From: Actinokineospora alba
Lineage (GTDB): Bacteria; Actinomycetota; Actinomycetes; Mycobacteriales; Pseudonocardiaceae
Assembly: GCF_004362515.1 (NCBI RefSeq)
Contig: NZ_SNXU01000001.1
Location: forward strand, 186,001 to 250,000
Reading direction: 5' to 3'
DNA: 64,000 nt
Shown here in pieces: positions 41,340 to 50,911 of the stretch; position 1 is the first letter of the stretch; each line of letters begins with the position of its first letter. The position numbers and the translations under genes are program-made. The notes below the pieces were generated by a model, which saw only the letters and a program-made list of their open reading frames with translations, searched no databases and was not told the origin of the DNA.

Positions 41340-43958
41340 TCAGCCCGCGCCCAGGCAGATGAACGGCCTGCGGAACGGGTCCTGGGCGATCGACTCCGCC
41401 AGCGCCCGAGCCGGGGCCACCCCCGAGGCGAGCCGCTCGTGGTACTCGACCATCGCCCCCGCGGCCGCGGCGTCGCCGACCCGGCTGGTCGCGGCGACGA
41501 CGGTCTGGACGCCGCCCGCGAGCAGGGCGCCCGCGTATCCGAGGGCCTCGTCGCCGGGGCGGACGTAGTTCAGCGCCAGCTCGCACGCCGCGAGCACCAC
41601 CTGCCGCGGCGGCTGCCGCAGCCGGGCGACCTCATAGGCGAACAGCGGCCCGTCGGCCAGCTCCAGCCGGGAGAACAGCGCGTTGGTCGGCTCGTGCTCG
41701 CCGTGCGCGGCGAAATGCGCGAGCTCTGCGCCGTCGAGGGCGTTGAGCACCTCGGCGACAGTCGCCCCCTCCCCCTCCAGCATGGTGGCCCGCGGGTAGA
41801 CCGAGCGCAGCTTGTCCTGCTCGACCACATCGCCGGTCAGCATCGGGCCGCGGGCGAGGACGGCGCGGCCGGTCGCCGCGGCGGTCGTGGACGCCGCGAG
41901 CCACGCCGTCGCGGAGGGCGCCACGACTAGCGGCCGCGCCCGCAGCGAGGGCAGACTCCCCCACGGCACGGCGTACAGCGCCCCGGTCGGCACGATGATC
42001 AGCTCACGGTCGCCGACCAGGCTGAGCAGCGGCCGGACGATCTGCGCGTCGAGCTCGCCCGCGCTGCGTGCGGCCGAGCCCTTGACGACCTCGATCACCG
42101 GCGCGGGCAGCGTGTCCGGCGCGAGGGCGTCGAGGTCCGCGTGCAGGCGGGCGGCCTGCTCGTCGGCGGTGGCCGAGGAGTCCAGCCGCACCATGCGCAC
42201 CCGCGACCTCGTCACCACAACGGCCACCAAGGCGCCGCGCGAGGTCGCGAGGGACACCAGCGCACGGTCGCCGAGCGTGTCGGTCACCTCGTCGAGCCGG
42301 GCCACCGGACGGGGGCGTCCCCAGGTGCTCGACGACCAACCCAGCCGCAGCACCTCCCGTTCCAGGGCCGCGGTCTGCTTCTCCAACCGGCTCGACGGCC
42401 TGCCGTCGAGCCGGAACGTCTGCACCGCCCGGCGCAGGGTGCGCAGTTCGGCGGCCTTCTCCGCGACGATCGGGTCATCGATGGCGGGCAGCGGCTCGTA
42501 GCGGTACACCTGCGCTCGGGTGCGCTCGAGCCAGCCGAAGAGCTGCCGCGGGTCGGGGCGGGGCCGGTCAAGCACGAGCCGCACGGCCAACTCGCCGAGT
42601 TCCTGCCCGTGCAGGGCCGTCCCGCAGACCAGTTCCATGCCGCCCATGCGGTCACGCACCCGGCCCAGTTCCCCCAGGCCCGCCGACGCCTCCGCGAGGG
42701 CGGAGCGCGTGCGGCCACGGGCCACGGCGATCTCCGCCCGGCACAGCCGCAACAGCATCTTGTGGTCGATGGGCGTCATCGAACTCGCCCGCGGCACCAT
42801 GTCCAGCAGCACCTCGGCGGCCCCGACGTCGCCGCGGCGCAGTTCCAGCCGGATCGCGAGGAGCAGGGCCAAGGCCATCTCGTCTTCGAGCATGAGCGCC
42901 CGCAGGCTCTCGGCCAGCTTGATGGCTTCCTCGACGAGGGTCTGCCGCACGCGCCCGGTGCGCAGCGCCGTCTTCGTCCTCGCGCGGATACCGGTCAGCG
43001 CGGCGATCGCCGCCCAGCGGGCGTTTCCCCGCTTGGCGAAGCTCCGCTCGGCGATCCGGGCGCGGCGCCGCGCGAGTTCGGTGTCGCCGTCGAGCAGGGC
43101 CGCGGCGGCGCGGGCGATCTCTGCCTCGGCGGCGTCCTGCCCGCCCCGCTGCTTGCGGAACAGCGGCAGCGCCTCGTCGAGGGTGCGCGCGGCCTCCTCC
43201 GCCAACCCGGCGGCGAGCATCGCGCGGGCCTGGTCGAGCAGCACCACGGGAAGCAGGCTGAGCGCGCTTCGGCGGCAGAGCCGGGCGTTGTCCTCGTATC
43301 GGCGCAGCGCGGTCGGCATGTCCCCGGACATGTAGGCGACGTAGCCGAGGTTGTGCTTGGCCTTGTAGCTGATCGTCGGGTCGAGGTCGTAGCGCTCGGA
43401 CAACTCGACGCACCGGTTGAGTTCGGCCGTCGCGGCGTCCGGCTGGCCGTTCATGATGTGGGCGAGGCTGCGGTTGAGGTACAGGATCGCTAGGACGCTG
43501 GCCTCGCCGATGCCGTCCGCGAGGCTGCGTTCCAGCACCTCCGCGGCCTGCTCGAGGATCTGCAGCCCCTCTTCGGACCGCCCGACCCGGATGAGCAGGA
43601 ATCCGCGCTGCTCCAAGGAAAGCCCGGCCAGTTCGGTCCGCTGCCCGGGGTCGGCGATGTCGTCGACGAGCCGGTCGGCGATGTCGAGCCTGCCCAGGCC
43701 GAGGTCGACCCGGCCGATCTCCGTGTCGGCGTACGCGGCGGTCACCAGGACGCGGACCCGCATCGGGATGAGATCGACGTGGTCCGGCGCCGGGGCGTCC
43801 GCGAGCACGGCGAGCGCTTGCTCCAGCTGCGCTCTCGCGCGAGCGAAGTCGTAGCCGTACACCGCTTCCCGCGCCCGGGAGTGCAACCCGGCCGCCCGCC
43901 GCAGTGCCCGCTGGTTCACAGGGGGCACCACGCGGGCGTGAGCTGACCGGCCATGCAC
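41340..43958 (-). CDS. TPR-CHAT protein (caspase-like protease domain)
   Basis: 872 residues. The first about 480 are helical repeats of TPR type (for example AQLEQALAVLADAP, SLAHIMNGQPDAATAELNRCV, YVAYMSGDMPTALRRYEDNA). The C-terminal about 270 form a CHAT domain of the caspase/separase clan. The putative dyad is His752 (LAHFAAHGEHEP) and Cys792 (VVLAACELAL), both intact, followed by GALLAGGVQTVVAATSRV. No signal peptide. CHAT proteins act as proteases in immunity and regulated cell death (TPR-CHAT/Craspase, gasdermin activation). Here the neighbour 42 bp upstream is a subtilase. Starts downstream of 43958 (GTG codons near 43930) are possible. Confidence 0.9.
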   Translation of the reverse strand: MHGRSAHARVVPPVNQRALRRAAGLHSRAREAVYGYDFARARAQLEQALAVLADAPAPDHVDLIPMRVRVLVTAAYADTEIGRVDLGLGRLDIADRLVDDIADPGQRTELAGLSLEQRGFLLIRVGRSEEGLQILEQAAEVLERSLADGIGEASVLAILYLNRSLAHIMNGQPDAATAELNRCVELSERYDLDPTISYKAKHNLGYVAYMSGDMPTALRRYEDNARLCRRSALSLLPVVLLDQARAMLAAGLAEEAARTLDEALPLFRKQRGGQDAAEAEIARAAAALLDGDTELARRRARIAERSFAKRGNARWAAIAALTGIRARTKTALRTGRVRQTLVEEAIKLAESLRALMLEDEMALALLLAIRLELRRGDVGAAEVLLDMVPRASSMTPIDHKMLLRLCRAEIAVARGRTRSALAEASAGLGELGRVRDRMGGMELVCGTALHGQELGELAVRLVLDRPRPDPRQLFGWLERTRAQVYRYEPLPAIDDPIVAEKAAELRTLRRAVQTFRLDGRPSSRLEKQTAALEREVLRLGWSSSTWGRPRPVARLDEVTDTLGDRALVSLATSRGALVAVVVTRSRVRMVRLDSSATADEQAARLHADLDALAPDTLPAPVIEVVKGSAARSAGELDAQIVRPLLSLVGDRELIIVPTGALYAVPWGSLPSLRARPLVVAPSATAWLAASTTAAATGRAVLARGPMLTGDVVEQDKLRSVYPRATMLEGEGATVAEVLNALDGAELAHFAAHGEHEPTNALFSRLELADGPLFAYEVARLRQPPRQVVLAACELALNYVRPGDEALGYAGALLAGGVQTVVAATSRVGDAAAAGAMVEYHERLASGVAPARALAESIAQDPFRRPFICLGAG

Positions 43959-44000
43959 AAAACAGTACTGCCGGCCACCTTGCGGGTAACGCCGTGTCGA

Positions 44001-45704
44001 TCAGTTCACCCAGCCGCGTTCCTTGAGCTCCTGGTCAGCCTGGGCGAGCGCCTCCGCCGCCCGGGCGCCGCGCTCGGCCTGACCCTGCGCGGCCGCCGAC
44101 CCGGCGAGGTGCTTGGCGATCAGCCCCGCGATCACGGGCGTGGCGAACGACGTGCCCGCCCACACGGCGAAACCGGTGGTCAGGTCGTCGGGGTCCGGTG
44201 AGGTGCGGCGCATGGCCGGATTGCCGTCGCCCGCGGTGTCCAGGCCGCCGCCTTCGGGCCCCTGCCACAGCGGGACGGTGCTGACCACCGCGTTGCCTGG
44301 CGCCCACCGGGTGACCCAGTCGCCCTCGTTGCTGAACGCCGCGACCGAGGTGCCCGACGCATTGAGAGCGCCGACCGCCACCAGGAGCGGGTTGCCCGTG
44401 TTCGACCCGTCCGGGTTGAACGCCAACGCAGCCGGGACGAACGGGCGCGTCGTCGAGTCGTTGCCCGCCGCCGCCACGACGACGACACCGAGGTCGGTGA
44501 GCTTGCGGACGGCCTCAGCCAGCAGCAGGCCGGTCTGGTTGTCGGTGTGCTCGGGGTAGAAGCCCAGCGACACCGACACCACGTCGACCAAGCCCTCGGT
44601 CGTCTCCGTGTCGATCGCGTTCTGCACCCGCGCCCGCAGCCATTCCAGCGCGAGCAGCACCGAGGCGTCGGTCGTGATGCCGTCGGTGTGCAGGACGCGC
44701 AGCGACAGGATCCGCGCGTCCGGGCAGTTCTGGACGACGAGGCCCGCGACGAACGTGCCGTGGCCGGAGTGCGAGTCGGTGACGCCCAGCAGCGGCTGCA
44801 GCACGTCACGCTGGTCCTCGTAGGAGGCCAGGCTCGGCAGCACGCCGCCGGAGGCGTCGGTCAGGGTGGTCTCCAGGTCCGCGAGCAGCCCCTGGAACTC
44901 GGGCGAGACCTCGACGACCGGGTCGGAGGCGACGTCGCCGATGCGCAGCCACGGGTGGGTGCCGATGCCCGTGTCGAGCACCGCGACGACGGGACGCCTG
45001 CCCGAGGGCAGGCTGGTCGGGTCGCACGTGCGGTGCGGTTCCGGCATGAACAGCCGGACGGGGTTGCGGGTGCCGCTGGCGAGCGGGATGCCCGCGCCGC
45101 CGCCCTGGCCGACACCGCTGCCGTAGGGGACACCGCTGCCATAGGGGACACCGCTGCCATAGGGGACGCCACTGCCGTAGGGCACCCCGCTGCCGTAGGG
45201 CGTGCCGTGCATCTCCACGGACGCCGCGTGGGCGACGTGTTCGAGGCTGATTCCGGCGAGGTCGTCGTCGGAGAACTTGCGGCGAAGGTTCACGAGAACC
45301 GTCCAGGGATCCGGGGCACGGTCGGCGACCGCGTCCTCGCGCAGGCGCACCAGGACGGGGACCGCCATGCCGTCGTCGAACGTGCGCAGGGCCGCTTGCC
45401 AGCGGTCGGTCTCCGGCAGCAGCCGGACCAGTTCGACGCCGAGCGGCTGAAGGGCTTCGTTGAATCGAGCGAGCGCCTCGTCGTCACGCGCGATGCGCAG
45501 CGGGACGAGCAGGGTGTCGGCGCGGTAGATGGTCGTGTCGGGTTTGCGGTTGCCGCGGCTCGGTACCGCTGTGGACGGGTTGAGCGCGCGCGCTCGATGC
45601 CGGATCACCACGCCCGGCGGCAGGCCGACGACTTCCGACAGGCCTTCGCCCTCGTCGCCGCTTCCTCCGGACGCTTGGTCACCGCTCGGGCTCATGGTCG
45701 CCAT
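44001..45704 (-). CDS. S8 family subtilisin-like serine protease, cytoplasmic
   Basis: 567 residues. Catalytic triad Asp244 (VAVLDTGIG), His315 (SGHGTFVAGL) and Ser519 (GTSFATPVIAGL), with oxyanion Asn415 (AAAGND). An N-terminal domain of about 165 residues (RADTLLVPLRIARDDEALAR...) is joined through five PYGSGV repeats (169-198). No signal peptide, so it probably acts inside the cell. The N-terminal domain may be an inhibitory or recognition module. ATG at 45704 has GGAG 7 nt upstream. It precedes the TPR-CHAT gene on the same strand by 42 bp; the pair is probably an operon. Confidence 0.92.
   Translation of the reverse strand: MATMSPSGDQASGGSGDEGEGLSEVVGLPPGVVIRHRARALNPSTAVPSRGNRKPDTTIYRADTLLVPLRIARDDEALARFNEALQPLGVELVRLLPETDRWQAALRTFDDGMAVPVLVRLREDAVADRAPDPWTVLVNLRRKFSDDDLAGISLEHVAHAASVEMHGTPYGSGVPYGSGVPYGSGVPYGSGVPYGSGVGQGGGAGIPLASGTRNPVRLFMPEPHRTCDPTSLPSGRRPVVAVLDTGIGTHPWLRIGDVASDPVVEVSPEFQGLLADLETTLTDASGGVLPSLASYEDQRDVLQPLLGVTDSHSGHGTFVAGLVVQNCPDARILSLRVLHTDGITTDASVLLALEWLRARVQNAIDTETTEGLVDVVSVSLGFYPEHTDNQTGLLLAEAVRKLTDLGVVVVAAAGNDSTTRPFVPAALAFNPDGSNTGNPLLVAVGALNASGTSVAAFSNEGDWVTRWAPGNAVVSTVPLWQGPEGGGLDTAGDGNPAMRRTSPDPDDLTTGFAVWAGTSFATPVIAGLIAKHLAGSAAAQGQAERGARAAEALAQADQELKERGWVN
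45112..45204 (-). repeat. 18-bp tandem repeat in the subtilase gene
   Basis: Five copies of an 18-bp unit with a few third-base changes encode PYGSGV five times, forming a flexible linker between the N-terminal and catalytic domains. Being a multiple of 3, copy number can vary without breaking the frame. Confidence 0.9.
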
Positions 45705-45902
45705 GGATTAACTCCACCCCGATTGTCGTCTCGTCTTGTCACGGTCGGTACCTGAGATCAGCCCAACCTGCTCATCGTTAGTAGAGCAGGCGGGCAGTCA
45801 TGAGATACGTCGATCGGCATAGTGCCTGCGTAACGGCTTTACCCGATCGTGCGACCGAAACTTGCCGATCACGCTGTGTCAGGACCCGCTTGCCCTAGTG
45901 GC

Positions 45903-46991
45903 CTAGCGGGTCGCGGAGATCATTCCGCTGCCGAGCACGATGTCGCCCGCCTCGTCCGGCCGGTAGAGGACCACGGCCTGCCCAGGCGCTACACCGCGCA
46001 GCTCCTCCGAGGGGCGGACGACCAGGTTTCCCTCGACGAAGTCGGCCGTCGCGGCCGAGGTGCCGCCGTGCGCGCGGACCTGAGCGACACAGTCGACCGG
46101 TCGGTCCAGGGCGACGCCGGAAGGCCAGATCGGCCGGTCGGCGATGATCTCGCGGACGGCGAGCTTCTCGATGGCGCCGACCCGGACTTTGCCGCTCACC
46201 GGTTCCAGCGCCAGCACGTAGCGCGGACGGCCGTCGACGGAGGGGGCGTCGATGCCCAGGCCGTGGCGCTGCCCCACGGTGAAGCCGTGGACGCCCGCGT
46301 GCACGCCGAGGACCGCGCCGGTTTCGTCGTCGACGAGTTGGCCGGGGCGTTCGCCGAGCTTGCCCGCGAGGAAGCCGCGGGTGTCGCCGTCGGGGATGAA
46401 GCAGATGTCGTAGCTGTCGGGCTTCTCGGCGACGGCGAGGCCGCGCTCGGTGGCCTCGACCCGCACGTCGGACTTGAGTGAGTCGCCCAGGGGGAACATG
46501 GCGTGGCTGAGCTGCTCGGCGGTCAGCGAGGCCAGCACGTAGGACTGGTCCTTGCCGAGGTCGGCGCTGCGGCGCAGTTCCGGGCGGCCGTCGACCTGGG
46601 CGAGCCGGGCGTAGTGGCCGGTGCAGACGGCGTCGAAGCCCAGCGCGATGGCCTTGTCCAGCAGCGCTTCGAACTTGATCCGCTCGTTGCACTTGAGGCA
46701 CGGGTTGGGTGTGCGGCCCGCGGCGTACTCGGCGACGAAGTCCTCGACCACGTCCTCGGTGAACCGCTCGGCGAAGTCCCAGACGTAGAACGGGATCCCG
46801 AGCAGGTCGGCGACCCGGCGGGCGTCGTGGGCGTCCTCGACGGTGCAGCAGCCGCGCGAACCGGTGCGCAGGGTGCCGGGCTTGGCCGAGAGCGCCAGGT
46901 GCACGCCGACGACGTCGTGGCCCGCGGCGACCGCGCGCGCGGCGGCGACCGCGGAGTCGACGCCGCCACTCATTGCGGCTAGAACTCGCAC
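45903..46991 (-). CDS. mnmA: tRNA 2-thiouridylase
   Basis: Thiolates U34 of tRNA for Lys, Glu and Gln using ATP and a persulfide sulfur donor. 362 residues. The PP-loop is AAMSGGVDSAVAA, the tRNA-binding and catalytic cysteines are in TPNPCLKCNERIKF and YDICFIPDGD, and the C-terminal half is the beta-barrel region (GFTVGQRHGLGID). GTG at 46991 follows the iscS stop by 4 nt; longer upstream readings are shadow of iscS. Pairing with the cysteine desulfurase fits a direct sulfur hand-off, and the order matches mycobacteria. Confidence 0.97.
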   Translation of the reverse strand: MRVLAAMSGGVDSAVAAARAVAAGHDVVGVHLALSAKPGTLRTGSRGCCTVEDAHDARRVADLLGIPFYVWDFAERFTEDVVEDFVAEYAAGRTPNPCLKCNERIKFEALLDKAIALGFDAVCTGHYARLAQVDGRPELRRSADLGKDQSYVLASLTAEQLSHAMFPLGDSLKSDVRVEATERGLAVAEKPDSYDICFIPDGDTRGFLAGKLGERPGQLVDDETGAVLGVHAGVHGFTVGQRHGLGIDAPSVDGRPRYVLALEPVSGKVRVGAIEKLAVREIIADRPIWPSGVALDRPVDCVAQVRAHGGTSAATADFVEGNLVVRPSEELRGVAPGQAVVLYRPDEAGDIVLGSGMISATR

Positions 46992-46995
46992 TGCC

Positions 46996-48222
46996 TCACA
47001 CCTCCGCCGCGGCTCGGGACTTGGCCCGCCGCATTCCGGCGAGACCCGCGCTGCGGGCTCGCTCGACCACCGGTCCGATGGCCTCGACCAGGGTGTCGAC
47101 GTCATCGACGGTCGACGTGTGTCCCAGCGAGAAGCGCAGCGAGCCGCGGGCGATGGCGGGCTCGGCGCCCATCGCGAGCAGCACGTGGCTGGGCTGGGCG
47201 ACACCCGCGGTGCAGGCCGAGCCGGTCGAGCACTCGATGCCCTTGGCGTCGAGCAGCATCAGCAGGCTGTCGCCTTCGCACCCGGGGAAGGAGAAGTGGG
47301 CGTTGCCGGGGAGCCGCGACGGACCATCGTCCACTGTGGACTCACCGGGGTCGCCGTTGAGGATGGCGTCGGGCAGCGCGGCACGGACGCGGGCGACCAG
47401 GTCGGCGCGCAGCACGGCCAGCCGGTCGGCGCGCTCGACCCGCTCGGCGGCGGCGACGCGGACGGCCTCGGCGAAGGCCGCTATCGCGGGTGCGTTGAGG
47501 GTGCCGGAGCGCACGTCGCGCTCCTGCCCGCCGCCGTGGGACACGGGGGCGCAGGGCACGTCGCGGCCCAGCAGCAGCGCGCCCACGCCGAACGGCCCGC
47601 CGAGCTTGTGGCCGGACACGGTCAGGGCGTTGGCGCCGCTCGCGGCGAAGTCGACCGGCAGGACGCCGACGGCCTGCACGGCGTCGGTGTGGAACGGGAT
47701 GCCGTGCGCGGCGCAGGCGGCGGCCAGTTCGCGCACCGGGTTGACGGTGCCGACCTCGTTGTTGGCCCACATCACGCTGACGACCGAGACGGACTCCGGG
47801 TCCTCGGCGATCGCGGCCCGCAGGGTGTCCTCGTGGACCCGGCCGAACGCGTCGACCTCGAGGTGGACGACCTCGGCGCCGTCGTGCTCGGCGAGCCAGG
47901 TGGCGGCGTCGAGCACGGCGTGGTGTTCGACCGCGGAGACCAGCACCCGGGTGCGGGCCGGGTTCTTCGCCCGGCGGGCCCAGTGGATGCCCTTGACCGC
48001 GAGGTTGTCGCTCTCCGTGCCACCGGAGGTGAAGATCACCTCGGAGGGGCGGGCGCCCAGCGCCGCGGCGACGGTCTCGCGGGCCTCCTCGACGGCGCGT
48101 CGGGCCAGCCTGCCGGAGGTATGCAGCGAAGAGGCGTTGCCGTAGGTGGTCAACGCCCCGGTGAGGGCCTCGGCCACCGCGGGAAGGATGGGCGTGGTGG
48201 CCGCATGGTCGAGATAGGTCAT
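46996..48222 (-). CDS. iscS: cysteine desulfurase
   Basis: PLP enzyme that takes sulfur from cysteine for tRNA thiolation and Fe-S assembly. 408 residues, class V aminotransferase fold. It starts MTYLDHAATTP; the PLP lysine is in VSGHKLGGPFG and the catalytic cysteine is in GIECSTGSACTAG. Immediately upstream of mnmA, and its start overlaps the MFS stop by 4 nt. Whether it is the housekeeping IscS or dedicated to tRNA cannot be told from the sequence. Confidence 0.96.
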   Translation of the reverse strand: MTYLDHAATTPILPAVAEALTGALTTYGNASSLHTSGRLARRAVEEARETVAAALGARPSEVIFTSGGTESDNLAVKGIHWARRAKNPARTRVLVSAVEHHAVLDAATWLAEHDGAEVVHLEVDAFGRVHEDTLRAAIAEDPESVSVVSVMWANNEVGTVNPVRELAAACAAHGIPFHTDAVQAVGVLPVDFAASGANALTVSGHKLGGPFGVGALLLGRDVPCAPVSHGGGQERDVRSGTLNAPAIAAFAEAVRVAAAERVERADRLAVLRADLVARVRAALPDAILNGDPGESTVDDGPSRLPGNAHFSFPGCEGDSLLMLLDAKGIECSTGSACTAGVAQPSHVLLAMGAEPAIARGSLRFSLGHTSTVDDVDTLVEAIGPVVERARSAGLAGMRRAKSRAAAEV

Positions 48223-49631
48223 CGCTCAACCAGAGTAGACCGACTCTCCGCACCCCTGTCACGAGATCCCGCCCACCGGCCGTTCCCATCACGGCTGTAG
48301 AGGACGAAACCCAGGGCGGCGACGCCCGCCATCACCAGGTTGAGCGGGAGGACCGCCGCGGTCGGGGCGGCCGCTGTGGCGAGCGACACGAGCAGGACGC
48401 CGCCGAACCCGACGCAGACCGCGGAGAACACCATGTCGGCGACCTGCAGCGCCGACGAGGTGAAACCGCGCTCCTGCTCGGAGGTCTGCTGCAGGGCGAG
48501 CACGTTGATCGCCGGGAAGGCCATCCCGATGCCCGCGCCGCTGACCACCCACATGACCGAGGCCAGCCAGTGCGGTCCCCAGGCGGGGGCGATGAACGCC
48601 GTCGACGCGAGCCCGACCGCGAGGATCGCGAAACCCCAGCGGATCAGCTTGGCGCGGGGGATGTCGGGCCGTCTGCCCTGCCAGTGCGAGGCCCCGGACC
48701 AGCCGAGCGCGCCGAGGGTGAGCGGGAGTCCGGCCATCGCGGGCGAGTAGCCGTGGACAGCGGTCAGGGTCAGCGGCAGGAACGCCTCGACGCCGAAGAA
48801 CGAGCCGGCCAGGACGCCGCGTGCCAGCACGGTGCGGGGCAGGCCCTTGCGGCCGGTGAGGGTCCCGATGGGGAGCAGCGTGCGGAGGGCGGGCAGCAGC
48901 ACGGCCAGCCCGCCGAGCCCGATCCACAGCGTCCCGAGGGACGGGTGCTGCGCCGCCCATGTCACCGCCGTGATCCCGACGGCCGCAGCGACGGCGGCGA
49001 GCGGCAGTCCACGTTTGCCCGGGGTGGCCGGTCGCGTCGGCTTCGGCAGCGCGCGCAGGGCCGGGACCAGCAGGATCGCGCCGAGGACGGCGAGCGGGGC
49101 CAGGCCGAGGAACACCCACCGCCACCCGAGCCGCTCGGTGGCGATACCGGCCGCAGTCGGGCCGATGATGGACGGGATCACCCAGGCCGCGGCGAGCAGC
49201 CCGAACGCGGCGGGCCGGTACTTCTCCGCGTAGATGAGGGCGACCAACACGTAGATCGCGGCGACCTCGGTGCCCAGGCCAAGGCCCTGCAGGGCGCGTC
49301 CGACCAGCAGTCCGGCCATGTCGCCCGCCGTTCCGGCGACGATCAGCCCCGCCAGGAACAGCGTCGGGCCGACCATCAGCGCCGGGCCCGGCCCGACCCG
49401 GTCGCAGAGCCGCCCCGAGAGGACGGTCGCCACGACGCTGGCGGCGAGGAAGGAGGTGAACGGCCAGGCGTAGAGGTGGCCGCCGTCGAGCTCGGCGAGC
49501 ATCCGGGGCATCGCGGTGCTGACCCCGAGGTGTTCGAAGGCGGCGATGGTGATGAGCAGCAGGACGCCGACCGTGGTGGCCCGGTTCTCGGAGCTCCACA
49601 GGGATCCGCTGGGTGGTTCGGTGACCGTCAC
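48219..49631 (-). CDS. MFS transporter, drug/proton antiporter type
   Basis: 470 residues with about 14 membrane segments. MFS landmarks include SGRLCDRVGPGPALMVGP after helix 2, RALQGLGLG in helix 4, and LGWRWVFLGLAPLAV near helix 6, typical of the DHA2-like drug efflux group. Starts GTG at 49631. First gene of the MFS-iscS-mnmA string with overlapping stops and starts, though a functional link to sulfur metabolism is doubtful. Substrate unknown. Confidence 0.9.
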   Translation of the reverse strand: MTVTEPPSGSLWSSENRATTVGVLLLITIAAFEHLGVSTAMPRMLAELDGGHLYAWPFTSFLAASVVATVLSGRLCDRVGPGPALMVGPTLFLAGLIVAGTAGDMAGLLVGRALQGLGLGTEVAAIYVLVALIYAEKYRPAAFGLLAAAWVIPSIIGPTAAGIATERLGWRWVFLGLAPLAVLGAILLVPALRALPKPTRPATPGKRGLPLAAVAAAVGITAVTWAAQHPSLGTLWIGLGGLAVLLPALRTLLPIGTLTGRKGLPRTVLARGVLAGSFFGVEAFLPLTLTAVHGYSPAMAGLPLTLGALGWSGASHWQGRRPDIPRAKLIRWGFAILAVGLASTAFIAPAWGPHWLASVMWVVSGAGIGMAFPAINVLALQQTSEQERGFTSSALQVADMVFSAVCVGFGGVLLVSLATAAAPTAAVLPLNLVMAGVAALGFVLYSRDGNGRWAGSRDRGAESRSTLVER

Positions 49632-49755
49632 CCGGTCATGGTGCTACCTCCACCGCACCGGAGGTCCAGTCCTTTTCGTGAGATTTCCCGGGGAGGGCAA
49701 CCTGGCACCCCACCCCGATCGTCACCATGGGTAGACCGGGGAGGGAGACCGTCGG

Positions 49756-50259
49756 GTGACCGATCGCGACAACGAGTTCGTCGACTACGTCAAAGCGCGC
49801 GGGGCGGCGCTGCGCCGCACAGCGTTCCTGCTGTGCGGCGACTGGCACCGGGCGGAGGACCTGGTGCAGAGCGCGCTGCTCAAGCTGTTCCGCGCCTGGC
49901 CCAAGATCCGCGCGGACGACGCGGTCGACGCGTACGCCCGCAAGATCCTGGTGCGCACGGCCATCGACGAGTCCCGGCGCCTGTGGCGCAAACGCGAATG
50001 GGGCGCCGACGACCTCCCCGAGGTGGCGGCCCCACACGAGGACCACGACGGCGCACTCGACGCCCGACGCGCGCTCGGCCGTCTCCCGGTCCGGCAGCGG
50101 GCGGCGGTGGTGCTGCGGTACTGGGAGGACCTGCCGGTCGAGGAAGTCGCACAGCTGCTCGGCTGCGCGGAGGGAACGGTGAAGAGCCAGTGCGCCAAGG
50201 GCCTGGCCTCACTACGGCGGATGCTCCGCGACGAGATGGTGTTGGAGGGACCGCGATGA
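49756..50259 (+). CDS. SigE-family ECF RNA polymerase sigma factor
   Basis: 167 residues with region 2 (ALRRTAFLLCGDWHRAEDLVQSALLKLFRAW) and region 4 (LPVRQRAAVVLRYWEDLPVEEVAQLLGCAEGTVKSQCAKGLASLR). This is the SigE-type ECF subgroup (SACE/Streptomyces SigE family), which lacks zinc anti-sigma partners and is usually paired with a small membrane protein, as here. GTG start at 49756. Its target promoter cannot be read from the window. Confidence 0.92.
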   Translation: MTDRDNEFVDYVKARGAALRRTAFLLCGDWHRAEDLVQSALLKLFRAWPKIRADDAVDAYARKILVRTAIDESRRLWRKREWGADDLPEVAAPHEDHDGALDARRALGRLPVRQRAAVVLRYWEDLPVEEVAQLLGCAEGTVKSQCAKGLASLRRMLRDEMVLEGPR

Positions 50260-50741
50260 ACAGCTTCGCTGAAGGTGCGGAGACGGACCCGCGGGAACGC
50301 GACGACGTCCGTTCGGTGATCCACCGGGCGCTGGATGAGGAACCCGAGCTGGGCTTGGAGCCGCAGGAGATCCTGTCCCTGGCCCGACGCCGCCTGCGGA
50401 CCCGACGTTATGCGGGGATCGGAGGCGTGGCCGCGGCAGTCGCCGGCGTGACCCTGGGGGCGACCCTGTTGACGGGACCGGTCGAGGCCCCGGGCATGGT
50501 CGGCCCGGCAGAAGTCGGCCGCGTCACCACGACAGCGCCATCGATACCGCCCACGACGCCCCCACCGACGACGGTGAGCCCGTCCCCGATGCCGCCGCCG
50601 AGCGCCACGACCAAGTCGACTGTCCGCGCACCCGAACCTCCCGCCTCCACAGCCGCCCGACGACCGACCAACCCACGTTCGGCGCCCGCCACCTCGGAAG
50701 CAGCGCCGGCGTCGGTCAGCCCGACCACCACTCGGCGGTAA
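50256..50741 (+). CDS. membrane-anchored partner of the sigma factor
   Basis: 161 residues: a cytoplasmic N-terminus of about 50 residues (RDDVRSVIHRALDEEPELGL, LARRRLRTRR), one membrane segment (YAGIGGVAAAVAGVTLGATLL) and a Pro/Thr/Ser-rich outer tail (TTTAPSIPPTTPPPTTVSPS) that may be glycosylated or span the wall. The start overlaps the sigma stop as ATGA. Topology and coupling fit an anti-sigma-like regulator, but there is no HxxxCxxC zinc motif, so the role is inferred. Confidence 0.8.
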   Translation: MNSFAEGAETDPRERDDVRSVIHRALDEEPELGLEPQEILSLARRRLRTRRYAGIGGVAAAVAGVTLGATLLTGPVEAPGMVGPAEVGRVTTTAPSIPPTTPPPTTVSPSPMPPPSATTKSTVRAPEPPASTAARRPTNPRSAPATSEAAPASVSPTTTRR

Positions 50742-50911
50742 ACCGGGAACGACCGCGCATCACTGGAGTCCCAGCGGGCCCGACACAAGGGCTTGTTGGG
50801 ATCTAGCAGCCACGCCCACCACCGCGAAGGTGCTGGACCGAACCCGACGGCCGGCCGGGATGCGCCATCCCAACCACCCCACCCCCAAACGTGACAGGCC
50901 AATCCCAACGG

